Source: a virus. From it: 38,739 nt of DNA. The stretch is taken from IMG/VR virus record IMGVR_UViG_3300035034_000710, positions 1 to 38,739 of that record, one strand, 5' to 3'. A model generated the notes under the pieces. The model ran no database searches. It was given only the letters and a program-made list of their open reading frames with translations, and was not told the origin of the DNA. Shown here one piece after another: positions 20,186 through 30,900 of the stretch. Every line of letters begins with the position of its first letter. Positions within the stretch are counted from its first letter, which is position 1. The position numbers and the translations under genes are program-made.

Positions 20186-20965
20186 ATGGTTACAATGGCT
20201 ACTAAGGCAACTCTTTTCGACCTTTACAAAATGGGTAAGGAACTCACTATCACAGAAGGCGACGTGTCTGTTACCGTTTACCTTCAGAAGATGAACGCTA
20301 TCCAACAGCAGAAGGCGCAACGCAAAGCCAATGGTGCTCGTGCGGGTGTTTTGGCTATGCAACGCGACGAGAACAGTGAGCAGCGTGCAGAGTACGAAAC
20401 AGGGTTTGTGGATCAGTTCCCTACCCGTTCCGATCGTGTTCAGTTCCTTGTGGCTGACAAGAACGTGAACGAACGCTCGAAGGCTGAGGCGAGGCTTGCT
20501 GAGTCCGACAAGTGGGCGAAAGACGACTACTTGGAAGGTCTTCAGGAGGCGTGGGAAGACGAAATGAAAGACCTTTGGACTTCCGAGGATACTCGCACTG
20601 AAGAGTCGGATCGTGTCTATAAGGAACTCAAGGCGTACATCGGTGAGGTTGATAAGGCTGTTAAGCCTGCTCATGATAAAGCTGTTAAAGAATTCGAAGC
20701 GAAAACTGATGACGAGCTGCATAACTTGGTTGTTGACCGTCAGTTGCGTGCCGAATCAGATATGGCATGGTTGAATGAGTATCGTATGCAAGAGATCTTT
20801 TTCACGGTCCGCGACAAGGACAACACCAACAAGTTCTATTTCGGTACGCGTCAGGAACTTGATATGCTTCCGAACACCATTCAGCAGAAACTCCTTACAG
20901 CTATCCAGAATTTGACTGTCGATGTGGCTGAGGGAAAAGAATTGCCGGAGACCCCGGATTCCTAA
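20186..20965 (+). CDS. Tail assembly chaperone G
   Basis: 259 aa (start 20186 with AAGGA 4 nt upstream; ATG 20195, giving MATKATLF, is an equally plausible start). Acidic and helical, as expected for gpG-like chaperones that coat the tape measure during tail assembly. Near its 3' end a slippery heptamer joins it to the downstream frame. Located directly before the tape measure gene. Confidence 0.85.
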   Translation: MVTMATKATLFDLYKMGKELTITEGDVSVTVYLQKMNAIQQQKAQRKANGARAGVLAMQRDENSEQRAEYETGFVDQFPTRSDRVQFLVADKNVNERSKAEARLAESDKWAKDDYLEGLQEAWEDEMKDLWTSEDTRTEESDRVYKELKAYIGEVDKAVKPAHDKAVKEFEAKTDDELHNLVVDRQLRAESDMAWLNEYRMQEIFFTVRDKDNTNKFYFGTRQELDMLPNTIQQKLLTAIQNLTVDVAEGKELPETPDS

Positions 20966-21273
20966 ACGTTATCCGTACTGCTAAATCGAGCGGTATGGGC
21001 CATTTGTCGTGGCCTAAGGGTTGTACGTCTATTGAAGATGTCCCCTGGGATGTGTTGGCTGTTATCAACCATTCTCACACGATTTTGCAGTGGCAGGAAA
21101 ATTTGTCTAGGGATGAGATGCCTCCGGCTTGGATGTGGCCGTTCAATGATGAGATCTCTGAGTGGCTGGAGGATGTTACTGCTGCGCGTAAGTCTGGTAG
21201 CGATTTTGAGAGGGATGATCGTGTGCAGGTTCACATGACTGAGAATGAGCACGCTAGCCGTTTCAAGAAGTGA
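20186..21273 (+). CDS. Tail assembly chaperone GT fusion (programmed -1 frameshift)
   Basis: Ribosomes slipping -1 on G GGA AAA (20932-20938) continue AGA ATT GCC GGA GAC ... through 21273, giving about 362 aa. The added part, RIAGDPGFLNVIRTAKSSGM then GHLSWPKGCTSIEDV and a C-terminal HASRFKK, has no start of its own with a ribosome site. The G/GT pair is the classic signature of siphovirus tail chaperones. Confidence 0.88.
20932..20938 (+). promoter_or_regulatory. Slippery heptamer GGGAAAA
   Basis: In the chaperone frame it is G GGA AAA, an exact X XXY YYZ site like lambda's GGGAAAG. The downstream frame is open from here to 21273. Confidence 0.88.
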
Positions 21274-21354
21274 TAACGCCAGAAAAATCGGTTACATCTT
21301 GAGAGAACAGCAGACGATAAAAGTACTAGGACGCAAAAACAAGGCAGGGTTAGC

Positions 21355-24300
21355 ATGACATCGCAAAACTTTATGTTGAACTTCGATGCCAACTTTAGTG
21401 CGATGGATGCGAAGTTTAAAGCTTTTGTCCAGTCTGCTCGTGCTTCCGCTAATGAGATCAGCAACATTCCGCCTCCTAACTTTCCGACTCCTGCTACGGG
21501 GGATTTTCGTCAGCAAGCCAGAAATGTTGGTGCTCAACGCGCAGCAACGCAGACTATTGGTGGTTTGCCTGGTCCGGATGCTGCTAAAAGAGCTGCTGAA
21601 GCTAATACTGCTATCAGGCAGCAGCGAAGCGATTTTTCTGGTTCTATAGCGGGTCTTACTCCTGCGGATCAGGCTGAAGCCAGAAAGATCGCTAACCGTA
21701 CTGCTGATGTCACTCGCAGGGGTCTTGCTAGTGCGACTACTATAGCGGAGATTACTGAGCAGAGTGTAGTTTTTGCTCAGGAGACGTTGGTTGAAAGCAA
21801 GAAGAGTTCGGCTGCTGACAAGAGGAAGGCGAGAGCGAAAGAGACTGAGGCTGCGGCTGCTGAGAAGGCCGCTACTGAGGCTGCTGCCGCTACTGCTGCT
21901 ACTGATGAGAAGAAGGCCGCTGCTGCTGCCAGAAGGAAGGCGAGAGCTGCCGAGAAGGCTGCTGCTGTCGCTGAGGCTGCCAGCACCACCGCCGTGGCCG
22001 ATAGTGCTGAGGTTACGGCTGCCGAAAAGAGGGCTGCGACTAATGCCAGAAGGAGAGAGAGAGCTGCTGAGAAAAGGGCGCTCGCCGAAGAGGTCCGTCT
22101 TGCTGCTGCTCTAGCCGATGGTCCTGTGGGTGGGGGGAGTGGTAATGCTGATCAGGATAAAGCTCAGTTAAGGATCGCTAATGTAAATGAAGCTGATGCG
22201 GCTAGAGCCAGCGCTGAAGCCAAAACCGCAAACACTCAAAGCACTAGGGAAGCTACTGCCGCTGCGGATGCTGCAACTAGAGCCTCGCAAGGCATGATTG
22301 ACGTTCAATCAAGGCAAGCGCAGGTGATTGCCGATGGGCTTGTAAGTGCTGAAAACAGAGGGATTAGAGCTCGCGATCCTGGCATAACTGATGAGCTAAC
22401 CAGAACTGTTCAATCAGAAGCTGAGCAGAAAGCTTCTATCGCAGCTAACATCAAGGCTACGGACCAACTAACAGCCGATTCCATTACGGCGGCTGCGAAT
22501 AAAAGGCTTCTGAATAATACGGTAGCTGAGGGTGCTGCTGCTGAGCAGGCTGTGATTGACAGCAATCAAGGATTGGCTGTATCCAAGAAAACAGCAAAAC
22601 AGGTTCAAGATGCTGCTACGAAAGCGGATTTGGCTGTTCAGCGCAACTCGCAGCAGGGCGCTCTTACTAACGTTATAAATAGGGCTAACAATTCGGCTTT
22701 TGTTGCTACTGACCCTCTGGCTCAAGAGGCAACAATAAATAAGCTAAGAGAACAAGAAATAGGAGGTCTTCAGGTCAAAGCCAGGATGATGGCCCAGGAT
22801 CTTCAGGTAGATATAGGGGCTGCTGCTGCATCTAGGGAAAAGGCTGACCTTGAGAGAACCATTACGGATCTGCTAAGGATAGAAGCCACCCAAAAGGCCG
22901 CTAGAACTCTTGATGAGGAAAATGATCCTGTAAATCAAGCGGCGAGAATAACGGAGCTAACCAATAGGCAAGTAAAACTTCTTCAGGAACAAATCAATAC
23001 TCTAGCTTCAAACATCAAAATAGGTGTAGGTGACGCTGCCGCTTCTAGGGATGTTGTGGCTCTTAAAAGGACCCTTGCGGATCTTAAGACACTGGAAGTT
23101 GCTGAAGCCAAGGCTCTTCAGGCCGCCGACCCTGTCACTCAACAGGTGAGAATAAATTCAGCACTAGCGAAAAGAGTTGAACTTCTTCAAACGCAGATCG
23201 CTGTTCAAGCTGCGGCTCTTCAAATGGAGGTAGGAACTCTAGCAGATAGTACTAACATAGCTGAGCTTACAGAGACCAGTCGACAGTTGTCGGTTCAGCA
23301 GGCTGAAGCGAAGAGAACTGCTACTCGTCTGCAAAAGGAAGCTATTGCCATAGCTAACATGGGCAACCGTGCTGATTCTGTTGCGACCATAGCGAAGCAG
23401 CAGATCGCTAACAACCTTCAGAAGATTCAGGCTTTGGAAGCAGCTAATCTGCCTGCAAACATTGCGTCTCAGGCTGCTTTGATTAGCGCTCAGAAAGATT
23501 TGACTCGCCAGTATAGGGTGAGTTTGGCTGCTCAGATTCGTGCTGATGGTGGAACTAATTTGGCTGCTACTTCCGCCAGGTTGGGTCTTACTGGCGGTGG
23601 TGGTTTGCCTGGCGGTGGCGGTGGTGGTGGCGGTTCTGGTACTGGTGCTGGTCGCGGTTTCTTCGCTGGTGGTGCTCTTAGCTCTTTGAAGTTTGGTCTT
23701 CCGTCGATCGCCCTGTTCTCTGGTGGTCGCCAGCTCATTGATTCTTTGAATGACGCTGAGGAACTTGAGCGTTTGTTGTTGCAGTTGGAGAATCAGCTTC
23801 AGGTCACTGTTGGTCCTGCGAATGCCACTGCGGAGTTCGAACGTCTTCGTGATATCATCAAGGATACTTCTCGTGAGGTGGGTCTTGCTGGTTCTGAGGT
23901 TGCCGGGTTCGCTATTCAGTTCCAGGGTGCTTTTGGTGAGGGAACGGGGCGCGAGATCGAGGGTCAATCAGGTACTGATCTTGTTGAGTCACAGATTTTT
24001 GATGCTTCTCGTTTCGCTAGGATGTCTGGTCTTGACGACGCTATCGTGTTCGACGATTTCTCTGCTGCGTCTATTGCGTTCGATGCTTCGGCTGAAACTA
24101 TCGCTAACGTCGCTTTAGCTGCTCAGGATTCTACTGGTGTTGCCGCTGATGAGATCATCAACTTCCTTGGTAAGATCGCTCCTGTGGCTAAGCAGGCCGG
24201 GTTCTCTCTTGAAGAGTTCGCCGCTCTTGCCGCTACAGCGCAGCAGGCTTCTGGTGCTTCTGGTGATGTTCTGGCTGAACAGTATGGTCGTATCATTCCT

Positions 24301-27300
24301 GCCGTTTCTGGGGCTAGAGTCGAGCTGCTTGAGCTGCTCCAAACTAACGAAGCGCTGAATAGCCAGGAGTTCTTGGAAGCTATAGCTCAGAACCAGGTGG
24401 GCGATATTATCACCGTCTTGATTAAAGAGTATGATAATTTGACTGATACCGCTAAGAACACTGTTACTGAACTCATCGGTAGTCGTCGTGAAGCTGGCGC
24501 TTTGATCTCTGTTTTCGAAAACTCTGATACTTTCGATAGAACTCTTGGTTCTTTAGCTGATACTGCCGGACGCTTGGATGAGCGTTTTGAAGCGTTCAGC
24601 GGCACTTTCGGTCAGCAGCTTGCTAGGTTGTCTCAGGCTTTCCGTCAGCTTCTTCTAGCTTTGCTTAATGCTGGGTTGGCCGATTTGTTCAGCCTCATCC
24701 TTGAGAGTCTGATTGACATTGCGAATGTGGCTCGTGTTCTTGTCGAAGCTTTTGCTGCTTTGGCTAGTCCTCTGGCTCCGGTTGTTGATTTGCTGAGGGA
24801 TATCAACGATCTTCTTAGCGGGTTCCCCGCTAAAGTCGCTCTCATAGGTGCCGCCCTGAAGGCGGCAGGTATCGGTCCTAGTTTGAGTCTCGCCAATGCA
24901 GCGTCTGCTGTCGGAACTCGTGTGGGAGCTCCGGGTAGTACTAGAGCTATTCAACCAGCGTTTGTTAGCACGAGCCAGTTCAGAAACGAACCTGTTCAGG
25001 GCCCCCCTGTGATCAACCCCACTGTGGCCCAGAGGTTCAGGGACACGGCGGGTGGCCGTCAGTTGAACGCTGGTGTCACAAGGTTCCAGTCTACTGCGGT
25101 TGGGCAATCGCTAGCTATTGGTAGAGCAAAACTTATCGCTAGCCCCTTGGTCTCTGGGGTTGCTTTTACTGCGGCTACTATCGCCGTCACTGAGGCTTTC
25201 TCGGCTGTAAGGGAGCAGCAGATACTCATCAACACTGCGGCTGAGGACCTGATCACTAAGCTTACTGATGTGAGCGACGTAGAGTTGCAAAGATTGATTG
25301 ACGAAACCCCTGTAACTGGTGGTCTTATTGGATTCGGTCAAAGAGCTTTTGGTATTAAAGATGCTGGGAATGTTCTAAGGCAAATTCAGGAAAAAAGAAA
25401 CACTGAAGCCAGAGTGGATAGTATTAGAGAACTTCTCGACGTCGATGACGGTTTGCAAGAATTCGCTGAATTGATCACTTCTGAGGATAGAACGGTAAAC
25501 ATTCAGGAAGCTTTGATTAATCAGGTTGAGGACCAAAATCTCAGCGCTAACGATATACAAGACATCAACGACAGTATAGGTGCGAACGTCTTCGAATTCG
25601 ACAGAGTAATCCCGCAAGGTGGTGGCGCCAATTTCTCCGGACTTGCTATCAATACAGAACTTTTCCAAAGCAAAGAGTTCGTTGAACACCTCATCCGCCG
25701 AGCTGAAGAGGGTAGTGAAGCTGCTAGGGCCATTTTGGATCTTATGGAAACTGCGCTCGAAGATGAGGATCTTGGGTCGCTGCTTGCGGAGGCACTCGCT
25801 GAGAGAGGCCCCACCTTTGCTAGAGCCGCAGCTAATCTCGAAGAGGTAAACCAAACTGTGGAAGAAGCTAGGGTCGCTTTGGAGTCTGGGACTGGTTCTG
25901 CCTCGGCCTACGTAGCAGCTCTAAATGCCAAGGGTGTTAGCTTGCAGGAAGCATTGAGTCTCTCTGATAATCCTGACGAAGATATCCTCCTTATCGCAGC
26001 CATTACGGACACTCAAGCAGCCGAAAATAAAGCTTATTCTGATGCTGCCTCTGCTGAACTTGAGTTACAAAACAGAATTATCGCTTTGCGTGAAGGCGAT
26101 TCTGTTTCTGGTCAACAACAGCAGCTAGACGGTTTGATTGCACTTTTGAATGACCCTAAGTTCACTAATCCTGAGGCCCGTCTTTCTACTGCTGAAAACG
26201 TTGTCAAGTTACAAGGTGCGTTGGGTCAGGCAGAAATTGATGCTCTTGGTGACAGTGAAGAGGCGATCGCCCTTATCAGAAACGGTGTTCCGGTAGATAA
26301 TTCTGCCAGATTAGAAATCCTTCTTTCTCAGCTTGACTCCAACAATGCTAGTTTCGCTCTTTTCTTGAATTCTTACACTGCTGTTTATGGTCAGTCAGTC
26401 GAGGGGTTCACTCGTGGCCTGTTGAACGCTTTGATCCTTGGCGATGCGGCTATTGTGTCGGCTGAGACCTTCATTCAGGGCGGCATTGATGATGCTCGTC
26501 GTGCTTTAAATGAAGCCATCCAAACGGGCGATAACTCTAGTATTAGCGCAGCTTCAGATTTGTTGAATGCCCAGCTTGAGAACAGGGGAGTGACTACTCC
26601 TGCGGATGCTTTTGGTGGTGGTCTCCAGGATGTCACGAGAGTGGGGGCAGACCCCAAGGCTGCTGCGGATGCCGCTAAAAAGGCTGCTGATGACGCCGCT
26701 AAGGCTGCGGAGGATCGCGCTAAGGCTGCGCAGGAGCTGTTGGATGCCCAGAACGCTTATGCTCTGGCTCTGATCAGCGGGGATCCTCTCAAGGTGGCGC
26801 AGGAGAACAGGCGTCAAGCCCAGGAGGCGATAAGTAGAGCTACTACGGAAGCGGAGCGTATCACAGCTCAAATCAGGCTTTTGGATGCTGACAGATCTAT
26901 TGAAGAGGCGATGAGGGACATTGGGGATTCTCAAACGGATTTGTTGATCGCCCAGGCTAATGCTGCTGGAAGAACTGTTGAAGCGGCTGATCTTAACGCT
27001 CAAGCTGCCGCAGAAAATCTGGCTAGAGTCCAGGCTGATTTCCTTGCTGGCAATGCTGGGGAAGCAGCGGTTCGTGCCGCTGAAATAGCGAACGTGACTG
27101 CTCAAGCTAACGCTCGTGATACTCAGTTCAGCGATCAAGTTGATGAGTATGAGTATTTGAACGAAATTGGTGCCATCACTACTCAGCAGTTGATAACGTA
27201 TTTGCAGAAGATGAAGACTATCCCGACTAATACTGAGGATATGATCCGTGATCTTGACAGAAAAATTAGAACTCTATCTAATGAAGTCGGTCAGGATCTT

Positions 27301-27522
27301 CAGTTCAACCTTCCTGCTACTATCTCTGTTCCTACTTTGTTCGAAAGTCGTCGCCTGAATCAGAGTGTTGACACTAACGGTGTCGCCGGAGGCTATCAGG
27401 ATAACAGGGTTGTGAGTATCCAGTTGAACGTTAATGGTAATACGGACGCTGGCGAACTGGTCGAACTCTTGGACAGTTACCTCGGCAACGACAGAAGCAC
27501 TGTTTCTGTAAGGAGATATTGA
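21355..27522 (+). CDS. Tape measure protein
   Basis: 2055 aa, the longest gene, placed directly after the chaperones. Residues 1 to about 740 are helical, Ala/Glu/Lys/Arg-rich with repeated RRKARAAEKAA-like units. Residues about 745-770 are a Gly-rich hinge (GGGGLPGGGGGGGG). Residues about 780-1100 resemble the TP901-type tape measure core (RQLIDSLNDAEELERLL, AAQDSTGVAADEIINFLGK, FSLEEFAALAATAQQASG). Hydrophobic stretches follow near residues 1100-1150 and 1265. The C-terminal 500 residues are again helical with AKKAADDAAKAAEDRAKAA. It sets tail length and helps DNA pass the membrane. Start ATG 21355 has only a weak ribosome site. Confidence 0.92.
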   Translation: MTSQNFMLNFDANFSAMDAKFKAFVQSARASANEISNIPPPNFPTPATGDFRQQARNVGAQRAATQTIGGLPGPDAAKRAAEANTAIRQQRSDFSGSIAGLTPADQAEARKIANRTADVTRRGLASATTIAEITEQSVVFAQETLVESKKSSAADKRKARAKETEAAAAEKAATEAAAATAATDEKKAAAAARRKARAAEKAAAVAEAASTTAVADSAEVTAAEKRAATNARRRERAAEKRALAEEVRLAAALADGPVGGGSGNADQDKAQLRIANVNEADAARASAEAKTANTQSTREATAAADAATRASQGMIDVQSRQAQVIADGLVSAENRGIRARDPGITDELTRTVQSEAEQKASIAANIKATDQLTADSITAAANKRLLNNTVAEGAAAEQAVIDSNQGLAVSKKTAKQVQDAATKADLAVQRNSQQGALTNVINRANNSAFVATDPLAQEATINKLREQEIGGLQVKARMMAQDLQVDIGAAAASREKADLERTITDLLRIEATQKAARTLDEENDPVNQAARITELTNRQVKLLQEQINTLASNIKIGVGDAAASRDVVALKRTLADLKTLEVAEAKALQAADPVTQQVRINSALAKRVELLQTQIAVQAAALQMEVGTLADSTNIAELTETSRQLSVQQAEAKRTATRLQKEAIAIANMGNRADSVATIAKQQIANNLQKIQALEAANLPANIASQAALISAQKDLTRQYRVSLAAQIRADGGTNLAATSARLGLTGGGGLPGGGGGGGGSGTGAGRGFFAGGALSSLKFGLPSIALFSGGRQLIDSLNDAEELERLLLQLENQLQVTVGPANATAEFERLRDIIKDTSREVGLAGSEVAGFAIQFQGAFGEGTGREIEGQSGTDLVESQIFDASRFARMSGLDDAIVFDDFSAASIAFDASAETIANVALAAQDSTGVAADEIINFLGKIAPVAKQAGFSLEEFAALAATAQQASGASGDVLAEQYGRIIPAVSGARVELLELLQTNEALNSQEFLEAIAQNQVGDIITVLIKEYDNLTDTAKNTVTELIGSRREAGALISVFENSDTFDRTLGSLADTAGRLDERFEAFSGTFGQQLARLSQAFRQLLLALLNAGLADLFSLILESLIDIANVARVLVEAFAALASPLAPVVDLLRDINDLLSGFPAKVALIGAALKAAGIGPSLSLANAASAVGTRVGAPGSTRAIQPAFVSTSQFRNEPVQGPPVINPTVAQRFRDTAGGRQLNAGVTRFQSTAVGQSLAIGRAKLIASPLVSGVAFTAATIAVTEAFSAVREQQILINTAAEDLITKLTDVSDVELQRLIDETPVTGGLIGFGQRAFGIKDAGNVLRQIQEKRNTEARVDSIRELLDVDDGLQEFAELITSEDRTVNIQEALINQVEDQNLSANDIQDINDSIGANVFEFDRVIPQGGGANFSGLAINTELFQSKEFVEHLIRRAEEGSEAARAILDLMETALEDEDLGSLLAEALAERGPTFARAAANLEEVNQTVEEARVALESGTGSASAYVAALNAKGVSLQEALSLSDNPDEDILLIAAITDTQAAENKAYSDAASAELELQNRIIALREGDSVSGQQQQLDGLIALLNDPKFTNPEARLSTAENVVKLQGALGQAEIDALGDSEEAIALIRNGVPVDNSARLEILLSQLDSNNASFALFLNSYTAVYGQSVEGFTRGLLNALILGDAAIVSAETFIQGGIDDARRALNEAIQTGDNSSISAASDLLNAQLENRGVTTPADAFGGGLQDVTRVGADPKAAADAAKKAADDAAKAAEDRAKAAQELLDAQNAYALALISGDPLKVAQENRRQAQEAISRATTEAERITAQIRLLDADRSIEEAMRDIGDSQTDLLIAQANAAGRTVEAADLNAQAAAENLARVQADFLAGNAGEAAVRAAEIANVTAQANARDTQFSDQVDEYEYLNEIGAITTQQLITYLQKMKTIPTNTEDMIRDLDRKIRTLSNEVGQDLQFNLPATISVPTLFESRRLNQSVDTNGVAGGYQDNRVVSIQLNVNGNTDAGELVELLDSYLGNDRSTVSVRRY

Positions 27523-27905
27523 TGAGTACTAGGATCGCATGGGTGCTATCGGACCCTGTTACGTCAACTACATACAGTTTGCCTATTAACCCTAATCAGG
27601 GTGGCACCCCCACTTACCGTAAGAACATCATGTATACAAACACTTCTGCACCTGGCGGAAAGGTTCTGATGTTCGAAGGTAGGGAGGAAGCTAAAACTCT
27701 CAGTGTTTCTGGTAGTATTTTGGAGCAATCACTCCTAGATCAGCTTGTCGTCTGGTACAATAAAAGAAACCCTATTGAGTTGACTGATGACCTCGGAAGA
27801 ATTTTCCGTGTATATATCACCAGTTTCGCTCCTACTCGAATCCGTAGCGGTACTCGCCCTTATTATCACGAGTATCAAATGGAAATGACGATTCTGGACT
27901 GGTGA
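27522..27905 (+). CDS. Distal tail / baseplate protein
   Basis: 127 aa from ATG 27522, which overlaps the tape measure stop (TGATG) with AGGAG 6 nt upstream. The pattern VLMFEGREEAKTLSVSGSIL, WYNKRNPIELTDDLGRIFRV, YYHEYQMEMTILDW is typical of small beta-barrel tail-tip proteins. First of the tail-tip genes. Confidence 0.7.
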   Translation: MSTRIAWVLSDPVTSTTYSLPINPNQGGTPTYRKNIMYTNTSAPGGKVLMFEGREEAKTLSVSGSILEQSLLDQLVVWYNKRNPIELTDDLGRIFRVYITSFAPTRIRSGTRPYYHEYQMEMTILDW

Positions 27906-27911
27906 GATAAT

Positions 27912-30900
27912 ATGCGTGACATTCAAAACATTTGGGATAAGTGGACTGACGGTAACGGCGAAATGGTCGGCGATAGCCGTCCGATCGGCAGGGTGACTGT
28001 AGAGAAGGATTTCTATCTGAACCTTTCTGAAACTAATGTGGGGCTATCTAACCGTGGGCCTTTCCGTTGGTATCAGCGTTTTGCGAACGATCAAGTCGAA
28101 ACAGAAATACCGAACATCAAAACTATTCAGATTCAGCGTTCCATCGACTCTGATGCAGCCACTTGTAGTATCACTTTGAATAACATGTGGCACGAGAACT
28201 TTGGAGAGGTGACCGGCGCTGTGGGGCAACTTGGGCTGCCAGGGTACCTTGGGCCTGACTACGGCGCCACAGGGGAAGCTGAGGCCCGCTGGGGGCAAAC
28301 CAGGAACGCATGGTCTAGGGTTTTGGTCCCTAACGCTCTGATCCGTACTTATGAGGGGTTCGGCGGGTTCAAAGACACGGCGGCTACCCCTACCGCTAAT
28401 CAGGACGAGTTGAAAGAGTTGTCTGAAGCTTTGGCTGACGGTGACACGATGCTTACGGGTGTTTGGCTTGTTGATAGGGTCACGACTGGCACTAATGGTT
28501 TGTTGACTTTGACTTGTCGCGATATGGCCAAGTTGTTGATTGATCAGATGTTGTATCCGCCGTTGATTCCTTCGGTCCAGTACCCGTTGCAGTACTGCCG
28601 CTACGACGATCAGTCCTATGATGCTTCTTTCGATCCTCGCGAGCCTAGAGTTCGTGAGGAAGGTGTCACTGCCGATGTTCCTTTGGTTTACAAGGATTCT
28701 TCTGCTGACAGGTGGTACGGATTCAACGCCAAGGTACACGGGCACAGACCTACTGATGCTCTTGATGGCAACACTGAAACTTATGCGTATTCTGTGGGTA
28801 ACGGGCACCCCTCTCGACCATTTTGTGCTGATTTCTGGGAGTTTGAACCTCAGGGGGCAATAAATCAGGTTTACCTTCACACCTGGAAGCAGGGCTATGA
28901 GGTTTACATCAGTGTTAAAGAGAATGGTGTTTGGCATGGCGAATCCCGTGTCTTGTATGATCACGTCCCGCTTCTTACTTCTCAACCATCAGCATTGAAC
29001 CCTGATACGGGGGCTGATCAGCTTTATGTCCTCAAAACAGGTGTCGCAAGCGAAGTTGGTTTTTGGATTACTTTGCCTCGCGTTTATCAGGCTGAGCGTC
29101 TGCGTGTCACCTTCAGGCAGCATTACAAATCCCCCCACGGTCCGTTCTTTTATCGTGCGGGTATTCGTGAACTGAAGGCTCGTGTTGACACAAGTGTTCG
29201 CACAGAGGATAGAAGTATTTGGCATTACGATATGGCTCCGGTTCCTGGCGGGGACGGCTACTACGTAGTTGACCATGACGCTTTCGTGTATGCTTTTGGT
29301 GAGGCTAGGGAACAAGCCTACAATCCTAATACTCCTAACCGTTACGGCGGCGGAGTAGACAGAGGTACTATTGCTATTGCTATTGTCCCAACTTCTACCA
29401 ACGAAGGTTACTGGGTTCTACAAGGGGACGGTAAAGTACTTTGTTTCGGAGACGCTGAATGGTACGGGGATGCTAACGGATCCACTAACCCCGTTGAGGG
29501 CAAAAAGTATTTGGATATGGCAGCTAAGTTCGACGATTCTGGGTACTGGATTCTTGGCACAAACGGAAGTATTGAGGCGTTCAACGTAACAAACTACGGT
29601 GACGTCACCGGGGTAGACACCCTATATAGGGCTGTGGAATCTCACCCGTCACTGGATGGGTATTGGATCGCAGACCAAGATGGAACGGTCACAGCCTTTG
29701 GTTCTGCCCCTGACCACGGATCTCTTTCCGGGACACTGGTCGGGCAGGAACGAATCACAGAAATTCAGTCGAACAGCGACGGAACAGGTTACTGGCTGCT
29801 AGCTTTGGGTGGCAGCGTGTTCGCTATCGGCGCAGCCACAAATTTCGGTGAACCTCAAAACGTCAATATGCAAAACACTGCTGACAATCAGGTAGATTGG
29901 GCTTCGTTTGAACGTTTCTCACGCCTTTCGTATGGCTTTGCGGCTAACCGATTCGATGACGGGTACTGGGTGATGCAAACTGACGGTCAGATCCACATGT
30001 TCGGTGCAGCCAATTTCTATGGCCAGCCGGGTGGTATTGGTCTTCAACGTCAAGACGGCAATTATTGTGTGGATATTGACACGGAGATTCTTACCAAGCG
30101 CGGGTGGCTGAAGTATGATGAAGTTGTTGAGGGAGATCAGACAATTGGCCTTAACTATAAAACAGGTCTTTCTGAATGGACTGAAGTTTCTAAGGTAAGC
30201 GTCTTTGATGTGGTTGATGAGCCTATGTTGAATGTTGACAGGAATAACATGAAGAGTCTGTCTACATTGGATCATAAATGGCTTGTCAATCATAGTAGGT
30301 TTGGTTGGCAGTGGAGAACTTCTGATTGTCTTGATATTCAATCCAAGATTCCTACCACTTCTGTCGGAGCTGTCGGTTTCGCTTCTGACAAAACCCTTTC
30401 TGATGATCTTGTCGAATTGCTAGCTTGGTTTTGGACTGAAGGCAGTTTTGGAACTTATGATAAGTCTGATTACAGAGCTTCCCTTTCTCAATCTAGGTTT
30501 GCGAACCCAGAACTAGTAAATAGAATTGATGATTTGCTAGAGAGATTGTATGGCTCTTCTGGATCGCTTGCTGATGGGGCTCATTGGAGTAGGCGAGAAA
30601 GGAAAGGCTCGGGTACTGTTGAATATCGTCTAAAAAGCAAAATAAGAGACTCTCTGGCTAACATGATGGACTTCGATAAGACCATCAATTATGAAGTTGT
30701 CAACAGTTTGACAAAAGATCAGGCTCAACTATTTGTTGATGTCTCTATCCTAGCTGATGGTTCTGAAAGAGATAATGGCTACAGGGTTATCAGTCAGAAA
30801 CTAAAGCCCAGGCTTGATGTGTTTTATGGTATTTGTATTAGACTTGGGATTGCTTGCCGAATGGTTGAGCTGTCTGATGGTTGGAGTTTGAGTCTTCTTC

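Noticed and set aside
21777-25854. Long antisense and alternate-frame ORFs across the tape measure gene
   Set aside because: They arise from the Ala/Glu/Arg-rich codon pattern of the sense gene, have low-complexity products and no ribosome sites.
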